This document shows positions 23,892 to 33,831 of a stretch of DNA of 64,000 nucleotides, in pieces (positions within the stretch are counted from its first letter, which is position 1; every line of letters starts with the position of its first letter). The notes under the pieces were generated by a model. The model was not told where the DNA came from. It worked only from the letters and a program-made list of their open reading frames with translations, and did not search any database. The stretch is from Cryptomeria japonica (taxonomy: Eukaryota > Streptophyta > Pinopsida > Cupressales > Cupressaceae): positions 48,910,501 through 48,974,500 of the forward strand of contig NC_081414.1 in the NCBI RefSeq assembly GCF_030272615.1, read 5' to 3'. The translations under genes and the position numbers were made by a program.

Positions 23892-24562
23892 ATGGTACAA
23901 ACAAATCACCCAAGATGTACCAATTCTTTTTTATGTTTTTCTTAACTTTTGATTTTGGCATGAGTGAGAATGATCATTATTTTTATGTTAAAATTATTAA
24001 TGATCAATTCTAATTATTCTATTATATTTTACTTACATATTATTTATTAATACCAAGTTGATGACTAGGGAATTTGAAACTTGAGTTTCTAAAATGATTG
24101 CTATTAAAAGGTTGTAAAATACATTCTTGGGATGGAAATCATCAATGATTAAGTACACAATATTCTTTGATTAATTATGAGTAAGTATTTTTGATTAATT
24201 ATGAGTAAGTATTTTGACAATGATTTAATGTGCATGATTACAAAATTATGAATATTCCATTCTTTATTGACTCTAAGCTTTCTTTACATATGGTTCATAA
24301 ATCATAGAATTCCTTAAGCTTGTTTTTTTGGTTAGAAAAATGTATTCCTTAAGCTTGTTTTTTTTGTTAGAAAAATGTATATAATGGTTTGGAATAAGAT
24401 GAATAGATCTCCTAAGTAGTAAGATTTTGAGTAGGTATATGTCTAACCATGTGAAGGAACATTTAATTTATGTTAAAAGAGATTTTAGATATTTTAGTAG
24501 TAGTTCTAATTATTATTTTTATTATCATGATACAAACAATGTAGACAAAACATTATAGATAT
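23892..24562. other. AT-rich spacer with two short tandem duplications
   Basis: GATTAATTATGAGTAAGTAT is present twice in tandem (about 24169-24216). A roughly 42-bp unit with TTCCTTAAGCTTGTTTTTT and GGTTAGAAAAATGTA is also doubled (about 24311-24382). No gene is seen. Confidence 0.6.
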
Positions 24563-24730
24563 AGGGTTTTATGGATGCAAATTAGGTAGTGTAAGTTAGA
24601 TAATCAAAGTCCCGGTAGCTATGCATGTTTTTATTTTGAAGTGCAATGAATCAAATGATTAAGAGGTATCCAAATGTTATGAACTTGTCCACCATTATGA
24701 ATTTGTCCACCATTGAAGTAGATCATTTGG
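24563..24730 (+). pseudogene. Possible eroded Copia RNase H fragment
   Basis: The text GFMDAN (stop) VV resembles the GYTDANWAG motif of Copia RNase H. Slightly downstream TIEVDHLDRTHYSKE resembles the region after the HIEVD motif in the same domain. Stops, frameshifts and a doubled 20-bp segment (GAACTTGTCCACCATTAT / GAATTTGTCCACCATTGA) lie between them. No LTR or other domain is visible nearby. The call rests on short motif likeness only. Confidence 0.25.
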
Positions 24731-25059
24731 ATAGGACACATTATTCTAAGGAGGTAGTTTGGTCATAGAGATTTTGTATTAGTTTTCACTAGAATGTCAT
24801 TTATATTTCATCAATAATGATTTTCATAAACTTATGTTTCATAAATATAAATGATCCACTAAACACTAATAACATCTAAATGATTTTCATAAGAATAAAA
24901 CAAAAACTTTAAAACATTAGAAAGCCAATTTTTTATATATTTATGTTGAAACGACCATTAATACAAGTATAAAGACACAAGAGGCTCAACCTACCAATCT
25001 ACCAAACTACGACAATGAAGAGTGGGCCAACCTTAAATTACACACACTAAGCAACGTAT

Positions 25060-25215
25060 GTAGCCTAGAGAATGTTAGTCAACTTTGAGTGTTTAACACT
25101 TTTAAGCCTAGAAGTGTATTCTTAGTGTGACCACACACTTTAAGCAACATATTAAGCCTAGAAAATGTCATCAACTCTGAATGTTTAACACTTTTAAACC
25201 TAGAAATATATATTT
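25060..25215. repeat. Tandem duplication, unit about 92 bp
   Basis: AAGCAACGTATGTAGCCTAG with AATGTTAGTCAACTTTGAG and TGTTTAACACTTTTAAGCCT is repeated once, diverged, as AAGCAACATATTAAGCCTAG, AATGTCATCAACTCTGAA and TGTTTAACACTTTTAAACCT. The function is unknown. Confidence 0.65.
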
Positions 25216-25868
25216 AATGTATGTGATTTAAGCGATTCCTGAAGAATGAACCGTTTGATTTTATAGATTATTTTGTTAGAAAAACTTCATCTATGCCAGT
25301 CATGGCTGCCAAGATAAAACTCTGAGTGCTATCATTCATCTTTGAAAAATAAGACAATAAAGAAAAAGGAGCTCATATGAGAAAATGATATCTCAACTGC
25401 AGCATTGCAACTTCTCTCAATAGTGATTAATTTATCTTTTTAATAACCATTTTAGAGATTACGATCTAGAAAATTATACTCATAGAATTAAAAAGAATTG
25501 GGGAAAGTTGACAATCGATATAGATGACGATACCACCGGACCAAGGTGTGTTTGACGATATCACTTCCCCCACGTATTTGAGTTATTGTCAAAGATAAAT
25601 GCATCTTGAAAAAGATAAAATACAATCAGTTTTCTAAAGAATGCTTAAAAAACATGGTAGTCAGTCTTAAGCCGTCCTTCAAATCCCTATCAGCTCGCTC
25701 GCTTGACATACTAAAATTCCACAAGCAACCAATTTTTACCTTTAGCTTTGCTCGACCTATGAAAACTCCACACGCAGTCAATGTTTACTGAGTACATAGC
25801 TGTCCTTCAAATCCCTTAGACCAAAGAGCTTAGACCAAAGGCCTGGTGCACAAGCTAGGAAGGAAGAC
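25216..25868. other. Spacer upstream of the SAUR-like gene
   Basis: It is less AT-rich than the stretch before. GTCCTTCAAATCCCT occurs twice, near 25674 and 25802, so a small duplication lies in what would be the upstream region of the SAUR relic. Around 25284 there is a relative of a segment near 20981 (ACTTCATCTATG ... CTGCCAAGA). No promoter element can be named with confidence. Confidence 0.4.
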
Positions 25869-26207
25869 ATGGTGGGGAGCTTTTGAAAGAAGGTATGCAA
25901 GTTATTAGGGGCTCTTCAAAAGGATGCAGGCAGCAGCAGATATGCTTTACTGGGCACTGAAAGTCGTGAGCAAGATGATCAAGATATAAGGAATAGGATT
26001 CCCAAAGGCTGTTTTTCTGTGTGTGTTGGTATAGAGAAACAACGTTTTTTTGTGCCCATACAATATTTGAAGCATCCGATGATACACTCTCTTCTGGCCA
26101 TGTCTGAGGAAGAATATGGATTTCAGCAGATTGGGGTGCTCAACATTCCATGTGACATGCACAGCTTTCGCCTTGTGTTATCTATCGTTCATTCTCATCA
26201 GTTGTAA
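25869..26207 (+). pseudogene. SAUR-family (small auxin-up RNA) gene with early nonsense codon
   Basis: The single-exon frame runs from ATG 25869 to TAA 26205 and would encode 112 residues, the usual SAUR size. The conserved SAUR core is clear at about residues 46-100: PKGCFSVCVGIEKQRFFVPI, then QYLKHPMIHSLL, SEEEYGF and NIPCDMHSFRLVL. The sixth codon is TGA (25884), where MVGSF is followed by KKVCKLLGALQKD; a Trp codon (TGG) is a likely ancestor. No other in-frame ATG precedes the core, so the gene is probably dead unless a non-ATG start or an assembly error is involved. SAUR proteins act in auxin-driven cell expansion, often by inhibiting PP2C.D phosphatases. This is the only host-type gene with a near-intact frame in the window. 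Confidence 0.85.
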
Positions 26208-26430
26208 CACATCATCGTTGCAGCTTATAGATATCAATGCAACTCTGCTGCTGCTATTTTGTTGGTACATAGTACAAAAATTATGGACACATTACTAATG
26301 TACAGTTTATATTAACTATACTGATTTATGGACAGCTTTGGGCTTTTGTGTTTCATTCTGATCAGTTCTAAAGCAGTCAACTATGCTGCTGCTATTTGGT
26401 TAGAACGAAGTACAAAAATTATGCACAGAT
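26161..26430 (+). repeat. Imperfect duplication of the SAUR 3' end
   Basis: The tail of the SAUR frame plus its 3' flank (from ACAGCTTTCGCCTTGTG at 26161 through GTACAAAAATTATGGACAC) recurs from 26332: ACAGCTTTGGGCTTTTGTG, TTCATTCTGATCAGTT, CTGCTGCTATTTGGTTAG and GTACAAAAATTATGCACAG. The offset is about 150-170 bp. The second copy holds only the gene's last few codons and non-coding tail. Confidence 0.65.
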
Positions 26431-26541
26431 AACTCGTTTAATATGTATTTCAATTTTCATCAGAATTATAATATAATTGTTTCTCTATTTCAGTTTAAGG
26501 TTGATTTCCTAATACTAACTATTAAGTCATAATTGATCTGA
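26431..26541. other. Short AT-rich spacer
   Basis: Nothing was recognised between the duplicated SAUR tail and the LTR-like block. Confidence 0.5.
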
Positions 26542-27059
26542 TGTTAGGATCTATGACTGTTGCACGTAAGATATTAATTTTTACAATGATTAAATTGAAG
26601 GTCTTGAAATTGAAATTGAAATGCTTAACTAAACATCACAACAATTAAATAACGAATTATCAATAGAGAGAAAGAAGAGAAGACAAGGAAACACGAGTTG
26701 ATAACGAAGTTCACCAAATGGCTATGTCTCCGGGTCCCTCTCCAACAGAGTGACTAATCCTTGATAATGCTCCAAAAAAAGGTTATAAGGTCTTCATCTT
26801 GTTAAAAAGTCTCCTCACGCCTCCTCAGACGATAATGAATTACAAAAGTCCTTCTCCAACAAGTACAACAAGCTTGACTTCAAGCTCCCAATGCACAAAG
26901 ATGAACAATTCACTATCACAAGCTAACTCTCCAAATGACTTAGCTCTCCAAGAATCCTCTCACACTTCTCTCACAATTCTCTCCAATCTCCAATGTCTTC
27001 CATTACAAAAAAATCACCCCCCTTAAATACTATTTTACATGCCCCAAAATGGGTTAACA
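26542..27059 (-). repeat. LTR-like block, possibly a solo LTR
   Basis: On the minus strand it starts TGTTAACCCATTTTGGGGC and ends AGATCCTAACA. Inside is GGAGACATAGCCATTTGGTG followed by AACTTCGTTATC, similar in type to the GTGAACCACGTTAA block of the LTR-like piece at 15.5-16 kb. The candidate 5-bp flanks (TCTGA and ATATT) do not match, so the borders or the solo-LTR reading may be wrong. Confidence 0.4.
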
Positions 27060-27282
27060 ATATTATCTCCAAAAATCCCCTTAAAATAGCCTTATACATT
27101 CTTTTTTTAAGTTTTCGGGCTTGGTTTTAAAATAATGTATATTTTTGGGGTGTGTGTGTGTGGGCTCGACTAAACCCGAGTCCCTATTTCCACGGCTTAC
27201 ACCAAACACTGAACAAATATTAAACCCGCTACGATATATTGTGCAATCCTTGGGGCCGCACTGGTGGAGAGCAGTGTGCGGG
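27060..27282. other. Segment left of the Gypsy insertion
   Basis: It contains a short GT run (27156-27163). CGCACTG and CAGTGTGCG lie as an inverted pair (27258-27280) right at the insertion point. Without the Gypsy element it would continue at 41415. No gene is seen. Confidence 0.4.
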
Positions 27283-28296
27283 TGGTGCAGGAGCACCTAG
27301 ATTCTAGTTACCATGTCAATTAGGTATTTGAGTCTTAGGAGTTAGGGGTCATGTCATTTTGATTCAATAAGGTCTATTGAGACCATTTGTAATGTTATTT
27401 CATGTTTTTAGGTAGGTATGTCAAAATTGGAGTCATAATTTGCGAATTCGTAAAGTTTTTCTAGGGTTGTCATTGTTGTCATCAAGATAGTTAACCCGAT
27501 AAAGTGTCAATTGTTGTAAAAAGTTGTCAATGTTGTCATCGGGATAGTTAACCCGATCAAGTTGTCAATGTCGGCATCGAGATAAGTTTACTCTATCAGG
27601 ATTGGAAAATATTGTTTAGCCGACTTTTGATGGCTATGCCGATAGACATCCAAATGTCTTGTTCGGTATAGCTATACCAAAATAGGGACTTCGGGGTAAG
27701 TTTAATCTATTAGAATTGCATAAAATGGTTACTCTTCCTGTATTAGTTATTCCGATGGGTGATCAAGACCTTGGTTCGGGATTGTTATTCCGATGTCGGT
27801 GTCCAACATTGATTTGTTAGTTCGGGATTGTTATTTCGATGTCAGTGTCTAAGTTTGATTTTTCAAAATTTGGGAGTCGAACAGTCATGCAGCCCAAAGG
27901 TCTGTTGTGACCGCAAGAAAGTGCAAATTTTGGTATAAATTGTATAAGCCAACGATTGGAAATAGATTTTGGATGTAAATTCTGAAATTTTAAATTTCTG
28001 AAATCTGATTCTACAACATAATTTTCAAATTTGAAATCATTGGAAACTAATTGGGAGCTCATCTTTTTGCAATTACTCCATTTTCTGCACTTGTATGGTG
28101 TTGTATGGATTCAAATTGTTTGGATAGTCATATGTATGGATAGAGCATTGAATTACCTCCCATTTTCCGGTGATTTGAGTTTCTAATTCATTGTGAGGAA
28201 GAAGTTATAGCAGTTTTTCACATGATGACCTGGTTTGTTAGGGTAACTAGGGTTCTAACAACAATTAGACAAATTCTCCCTCCCTGTCTTGCATCA
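27283..28296 (+). repeat. Gypsy 5' LTR
   Basis: It begins TGGTGCAGGAGCACCTAG and ends CTTGCATCA. A series of TCGGGATA and TTAACCCGAT motifs at about 27480-27850 gives internal subrepeats: GTTGTCATCAAGATAGTTAA, then GTTGTCATCGGGATAGTTAA. Confidence 0.92.
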
Positions 28297-28298
28297 AG

Positions 28299-28310
28299 TG
28301 GTATCAAAGC
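28299..28310 (+). other. Gypsy primer-binding site
   Basis: TGGTATCAAAGC lies two bases after the 5' LTR and is complementary to the 3' end of an initiator-Met-type tRNA. Confidence 0.88.
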
Positions 28311-28385
28311 TTAGGTTCTGATTGGGAGTTTTGTGTGTGTGAAGTTTGAGTGGAAAATGTGATTGCATAGAAGGAGAAGGGCAAC

Positions 28386-31300
28386 ATGCCTCCCAAGGGA
28401 AGTGCAATCCTCACAAAAGAGGCAAGGTCAGTTAAGGAGAGCCAAGATGGCATGTTGGTCAAGATAGAAGCACTGGAAGAAGCTTTGAGGAGAGCTGGGG
28501 TTGCTAATATGGATAGTGACCCAAAGGAAGAAGAAGTAGGCAAGGAGGGGAATGAAGCTCCCCAAGAGGAACAATTGGGGCCAGAAGAGAGAAAGTTTCT
28601 AAAGGTGCTCAAGGTTGTCAAAGGAGACAATTCTGACATGAAATTGGACGTGCCAATGTATGGTAGCAAGATGGACAATGAGGAGGTTCTATATTGGATA
28701 GATGCCCTTGATAACTATTTTGAATTCAAGGAGGTTCTGAAGGACCAAAAGGTGAAGCTGGCCAAGACTAAGTTGAAGGGGTCAACACTGACTTGGTGGA
28801 ATTACACTTAGTCAGATAGGATGAGAAGATGAAAGCCCAAGATTAACACTTGGGATGTAGAATGGTAGCAAAGGTGAAGGCCCAATTTCAACCTGGTGAT
28901 TATGAGGTCCATATTTTTAAGAGGTTGCAAAACTTAAAGCAAAAAGAAATGAATGTGATGACATATACATAGGAGTTCCATAAATTGAGCCTGAGGGCAG
29001 GGCACCATGAAGATGAAGTGGAGAAAATAGAAAGATATGTAAATGGGTTGAGACATAGCATAGAAGATGAGTTGAGCCTAACTACCTCTAGGAGTGCAGA
29101 TGAATGTTTTCAGTTAGCCACAAGAGCAGAAGAGAAGGTTAAAAGGAGGCAAGAGCAGCAGGTTAGAGGTAGAGGTAAGAATAATAGGGGAAGAGGAAGC
29201 TTTGGGTGAGGTGGGACACAATTCCAAAAGCATCAAGGGGAGACTAGTGGTCAACAAGAAAAAACCAATGAGCAAAGAGGTGGATTTAGTGGTAGGAGAT
29301 CTAACACAAGAGGCAGATTTGGAAACCAAGAAAGGGGATCAAACACATTCTCAGGGAAGTGCTTTCAATGTGGCCAAGTTGGTCACCCTGCTTGGAGATG
29401 TCTGGACAAAGTGAGTACAAGATCATAATATGGAGGAGAAAGGAGGACACAAATTGTTCACGAGGAAGAGGCAGAAAGTATGAATTCACCTTCATTGCAG
29501 GGCAGGCAACACCCGAGACTGGAGAAGCTTTGCTTATGAGGAGGACACTGATCAAAGTCCCAACCATCAAGGAACCACCACAAAGAAAATCTTTATTTAG
29601 AACCACATGTAAGGTACAAGGAAAGGTATGTAAAGTGGTAGTTGATTCTGGTTCCACTAATAATTTAGTTGTAGTAGAGATGGTAGAGAAGTTAAAACTA
29701 AAGAGGATCGATCACCCCACACCATATAAGGTGTCTTGGCTAAAGAAGGGTCAACAAGTACTTGTTAGTGAGCAGTCTTGGGTAGAGTTCAAAATTGGTG
29801 CTTATGAGGATAAAATTTTGTGTGATATCATTCCCATGGATGTGTGCCACATTATAATTGGAAAACCTTGGCAATATGACAAAGAGACCCAATATGATGG
29901 GCAGAAAAATGTCTATGTCATCAAGAAAGGGGGAGTATCATTTACACATACCCCATTAAAGGAAGATGAGAGTGTAGTCCATGAAGGACCTAGTGTAATG
30001 ATGGTGAAGGAGAAGGAGTTCAAGAAGAACCTGGAAGAAGAGGAGTGTGGATATTCCATTGTGGGGAAACCAATATCAGAAGCAATAGATAATGACAACA
30101 AGGAAGTCCCTAAGGAGGTGAAAACCCTACTTGACAAGTATGAGGGTATTGTGATGAAGGAGTTGCCAAATTCCTTGCCTCCCATCCGTGATGTGAGTCA
30201 TCATATTGACCTAGTCCTTGGTGCAAGTCTTCCCAATAAGGCATCATATAAATGATAGCTCAACAAAACGAGGAGATCAAAAATCAGGTGCAAGAATTGC
30301 TAGATAAGGGTTTGGTAAGGAAAAGTTTAAGCTCATGTGCTGTGCCAACTATTTTGGCACCCAAAAAAGATGGAGATTGGAGGATTTGTACAGATTCAAG
30401 GGCTATCAACAAGATAACCATTAGATATAGATTCACTATTCTCCAAATGGAAGATCTTATAGACAGTTTGGCTGGAGCAAGCTATTTTTCTAAAATTTAT
30501 TTAAATAGTGGCTATCACCAAATAAGGATCAGAGAGGGGGATGAGTGGAAGATGACTTTGAAAACTAATGAGGGCCTCTATGAATGGCTAGTTATGCCTT
30601 TTGGGCTATCTAATGCCCCTAGTACATTCATGAGACTCATGAGTGAAGTCCTAAGAGATTTCATCAACAAGTTTGTGGTAGTATACTTAGATGACATTTT
30701 GGTATTCAACAAGACAAAGGAGGACCATTTGGAACACTTGGAAAAGGTGTTAAGAAGGTTGGATGAAGAAAAATTGATGATCAATCTCAAGAAATGTGAA
30801 TGCATGAAGGAAGAGCTGATATATTTGGGTTTTATGATCTCATAAGGGACTTTGAAGATGGATCCACAAAAAGTAGAGGCCATACTCAACTGGCCAACAC
30901 CTAAATTAGTTAGGGAAGTAAGAAGTTTCCATGGGTTAGGAAGCTTCTATGGAAAGTTCATCAAGAATTTCAGTCATATTGTGGCACCCATGATAGACAC
31001 CATCAAAGGAGAGAAGAGGAGCAGGTTCCAATGGACCAAGGAGGTTGATCAGAGCTTTGAATACCTCAAGACAAGGGTAGCACATCAGCCCATCCTTACT
31101 TTACTTGATTTTAATAAGGTATTTACAATAGAGTGTGATGACAGTGGCTATGCCATAGGGGCAGTGTTGAGTCAAGAGGGGGAAGCCAATAGCTTTCTTT
31201 AGTGAGAAATTGAACGAAGCCAAAAAGAAGTATTCATCCTATGATTTGGAGCTATATGCCATGGTGCAAGCACTTAAAAATTGGAGACACTACCTACCAC

Positions 31301-32257
31301 CCAAGGAGTTTGTGGTATACACAGATAACCATTCTTTGAGTTTCCTAAACAATCAAGAGAAGTTGAGTCATCGACACATGAAGTGGGTGGAGCAATTGCA
31401 GTCCTATACCTTTGCCATAAAGCACAAAAAAGGGCAGGCTAACAAGGTAGCTGATGTGTTAAGAAATAGGATAATGATGATACAAGAGGTGAAACTTCAA
31501 AGCATGGGAATTGATTCCTTAAGAGGTATGCATTAGAATGATGCAGACTTTCATGAAGTATTTTCTATTTGTGAGCAGTCACATGGTTCTTTTCAAGGTG
31601 AGTATGTAGATTATGTATTACAAGGTGGTCTTTTGTTTAAGGGAGCTTAGTTGTGTGTCCCAAAATGTTCTATGAGCCTGATAATCTGATCAGAGAGAAG
31701 CATAGTGGCAGTCTGGGAGGACATTTTGGATGTGATAATACATTGGATCAGGTCAAAAGGTTTTACTATTGGCCTAAGATGCACCTAGATGTGAAGAGGT
31801 TTGTGGAAGGTTGTGGTATATGTCAGAGAGAAAAGGGATCAAGTTCTAATGCAGGGTTGTATCAACCTTTTCCCATACCTAATAGACCATGGGAAGCCAT
31901 CAGTATGGACTTTGTTTTGGGTCTACCAAGGACTACAAGAGGATATGACAGTGTGTATGTGGTTGTGGACAGGTTCAACAAGATGTCTCACTTCATTGCA
32001 TGTAAGACAACTAATGATGCCTCTAACATTGCAAGTTTGTTCTTTAACGAGATTGTGAGGATCCATGGATTACCATTATCCATTGTGTCTGACAAATATT
32101 CAAAGTTTATTGGACATTTTTGAAGGACATTGTGGAGAAAATTAGGAACCAATCTGACTTTCAGTTCTGCCTATCATTCCCAAACAGATGGGGAGACTGA
32201 GGTTGTCAATAGATCATTAGGGAACCTACTAAAATGTCTGACTAAGGAGCATAATCA
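28386..32257 (+). pseudogene. Gypsy gag-pol, upstream part (gag to integrase core)
   Basis: Gag starts MPPKGSAILTKEARS (28386) and reaches LTWWNYT, where TAG (28809) replaces a likely Gln. A frameshift follows, then the C-terminal half and a knuckle CFQCGQVGHPAWRC (29360-29401). Protease has VVDSGSTNN (Asp at 29644). After a frameshift near 30250, reverse transcriptase shows VVYLDD (YLDD at 30684-30695), but motif A reads SKIYLNSGYHQIRI: the catalytic Asp is Tyr (30498). TAA lies at 30843. RNase H (ECDDSGYAIGAVLSQE) shifts frame near 31200. Integrase has an H/H/C/C site (about 31700-31830) and SMDFVLGLP (Asp at 31908). TAG and TGA codons interrupt it at about 31534, 31648 and 32121. Coding stops at the Copia-2 insertion and resumes at 39640. 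Confidence 0.92.
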
Positions 32258-33760
32258 TGATGGCATTATGTGAACCGGTATGAGGACATAATGACATTGT
32301 ATGTTGTCATTGATGTCAATATGCTGAAGAGGTGAGAACTAACATATGAGAGAACTGGTATAACACTGTGAACTAGCATTTGTGCCAAAGTGAAGCGGTG
32401 TGCTTGTTCAAGGTGAACCAACATATGGTTATGGGAACCGACACATGGAAGCGTTGTATGACTACCAGTTGGTAGTCTCAACTTTAGGGTTTTTGGTTGA
32501 AGTGCTTCAAGCCTGTGTGGCTCAACCGGTGACTTTGTGTGATGAGTTAGCATGATAGCAAAGAAAAAATCGTGTTGCCACGTAAGCCTTGTGTGCGTGA
32601 AAGATCTTGCATGAAGAAGATTGTTCCTATCTACCTCGAGAATGTGCAAAGTCTGTAAAACGGTGATAATGTGTGATGGGTTATCAGCCGCCATGAAATC
32701 GGTGGAAAACAAATGATGGAGATTAATGCAGTGTGCTCAATGGTTAGGATTGAACCGTTTGAATTCCTTAACCTAATAGGTTTAGGGTTTAGGGTTTATG
32801 CTACCGACCTAACTTTTTTCCTATAAGGTCGATGTTGTGACTCTTTCTAGGGTTGTTGGAAAAAGTTGTGTGTGAGTATCCAAGAGAAGGGATACGTGAT
32901 TCTTGCCAGACCAAAAGGAGAGAAGTGATACTTGCAGAGTGTAAGTGCAGAAGGTGAAGAGGAGCTTAAGTGGATCTGCATTGGCATTGAGTGTTGTTAC
33001 CAGATCATTGTAATACCTGTTGATCTCTAACCACCTCAACAGTTGGAAAATCCCTTAACAGGGTAGCCTTAACCGGCTCGCTGTAAATCCTTTAACAAGG
33101 TAATTCAAAGCTATTGAGTTCAAAATCCTTTAGCTATTGAGTTCTTGAAATCCTCTAACAAGGTAACCTTTAATAGGGTTTAACCCTTAACCGAGTATTG
33201 TAGCCATCCCTTAACCGGGTGATCTCTAATAGGATCAGTTCCTAGCAGAACCTATTGTAATGTCTCTAACTGGACAAGGCTCCTAATAGAGCAGACTTCT
33301 AAAGAGTTCAAAAATAGCTTGTGGGTATTCATCCCCACCATGGTTTTTCCCAGTTGGGTTTCCACGTGAAAATAATGTGTGTCATGTGTGATGCTTTTAT
33401 CTTGTGATGCTTTGCTATTGTCTGTCAAGCATATGATGGTTCTATGTTTTATGTCTGTCAATAAAACATGTTGAACTGGCTGCTATTATGATTTGATGAT
33501 AGATTACCTATTTATGCATAAGGGTAAAGTGGTAGTGTAATCTTGAGTTGAGTGAAAAGCTAAGTGAGTAACCGGTTAATGCTTGTCTAAGTCATTCTTA
33601 GCTTTACCGGTTGCACTCTGTTTCAAACAGGTGTCACTATTTACCATTCATTTGAAGTGTCTACTGTCAGACCGGTTCAGGACTGTATTTTTGTCTGGAC
33701 TGATTCACCCTCCCCCTCTCAGTACCGGGTTAGTACTATCAGTTCATCATTGAGTTATCA
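32258..33760 (+). repeat. Copia-2 5' LTR
   Basis: It starts TGATGGCATTATGTGAACC (TGTTGG in the 3' copy) and ends GAGTTATCA. Internal degenerate subrepeats of the type CCTTTAACAAGGTAA / CCCTTAACCGGGTGA fill 33040-33260. An antisense frame of 148 codons is kept in both LTRs, without any known likeness. Confidence 0.94.
32779..32828 (+). promoter_or_regulatory. Telo-box repeat and TATA box in Copia-2 LTR
   Basis: GG(TTTAGGG)2TTTA lies at 32779-32798, and TATAAGG follows at 32822-32828. The same pair occurs in the 3' LTR (38686-38703, 38727-38733). The heptamer also occurs in both Copia-3 LTRs (42126-42139, 51467-51480). Telo-boxes near TATA elements are known in promoters of plant translation-related genes; a promoter role here is inferred. 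Confidence 0.5.
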
Positions 33761-33762
33761 AT

Positions 33763-33773
33763 TGGTATCAGAG
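33763..33773 (+). other. Copia-2 primer-binding site
   Basis: TGGTATCAGAG matches the complement of plant initiator tRNA-Met for eleven bases; the twelfth base is T instead of C. It starts two bases after the LTR. Confidence 0.88.
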
Positions 33774-33831
33774 TGTCCTCCAGGTCCTCTGTGTTATAAG
33801 ATTAACCGCTTGAGGTAAAGATCCCAGCCTA

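Noticed and set aside
32266-32712. 148-codon antisense frame in both Copia-2 LTRs (also 38171-38617)
   Set aside because: It is open in both copies but broken in the Copia-3 LTRs, has no known likeness, and overlaps the LTR promoter region.
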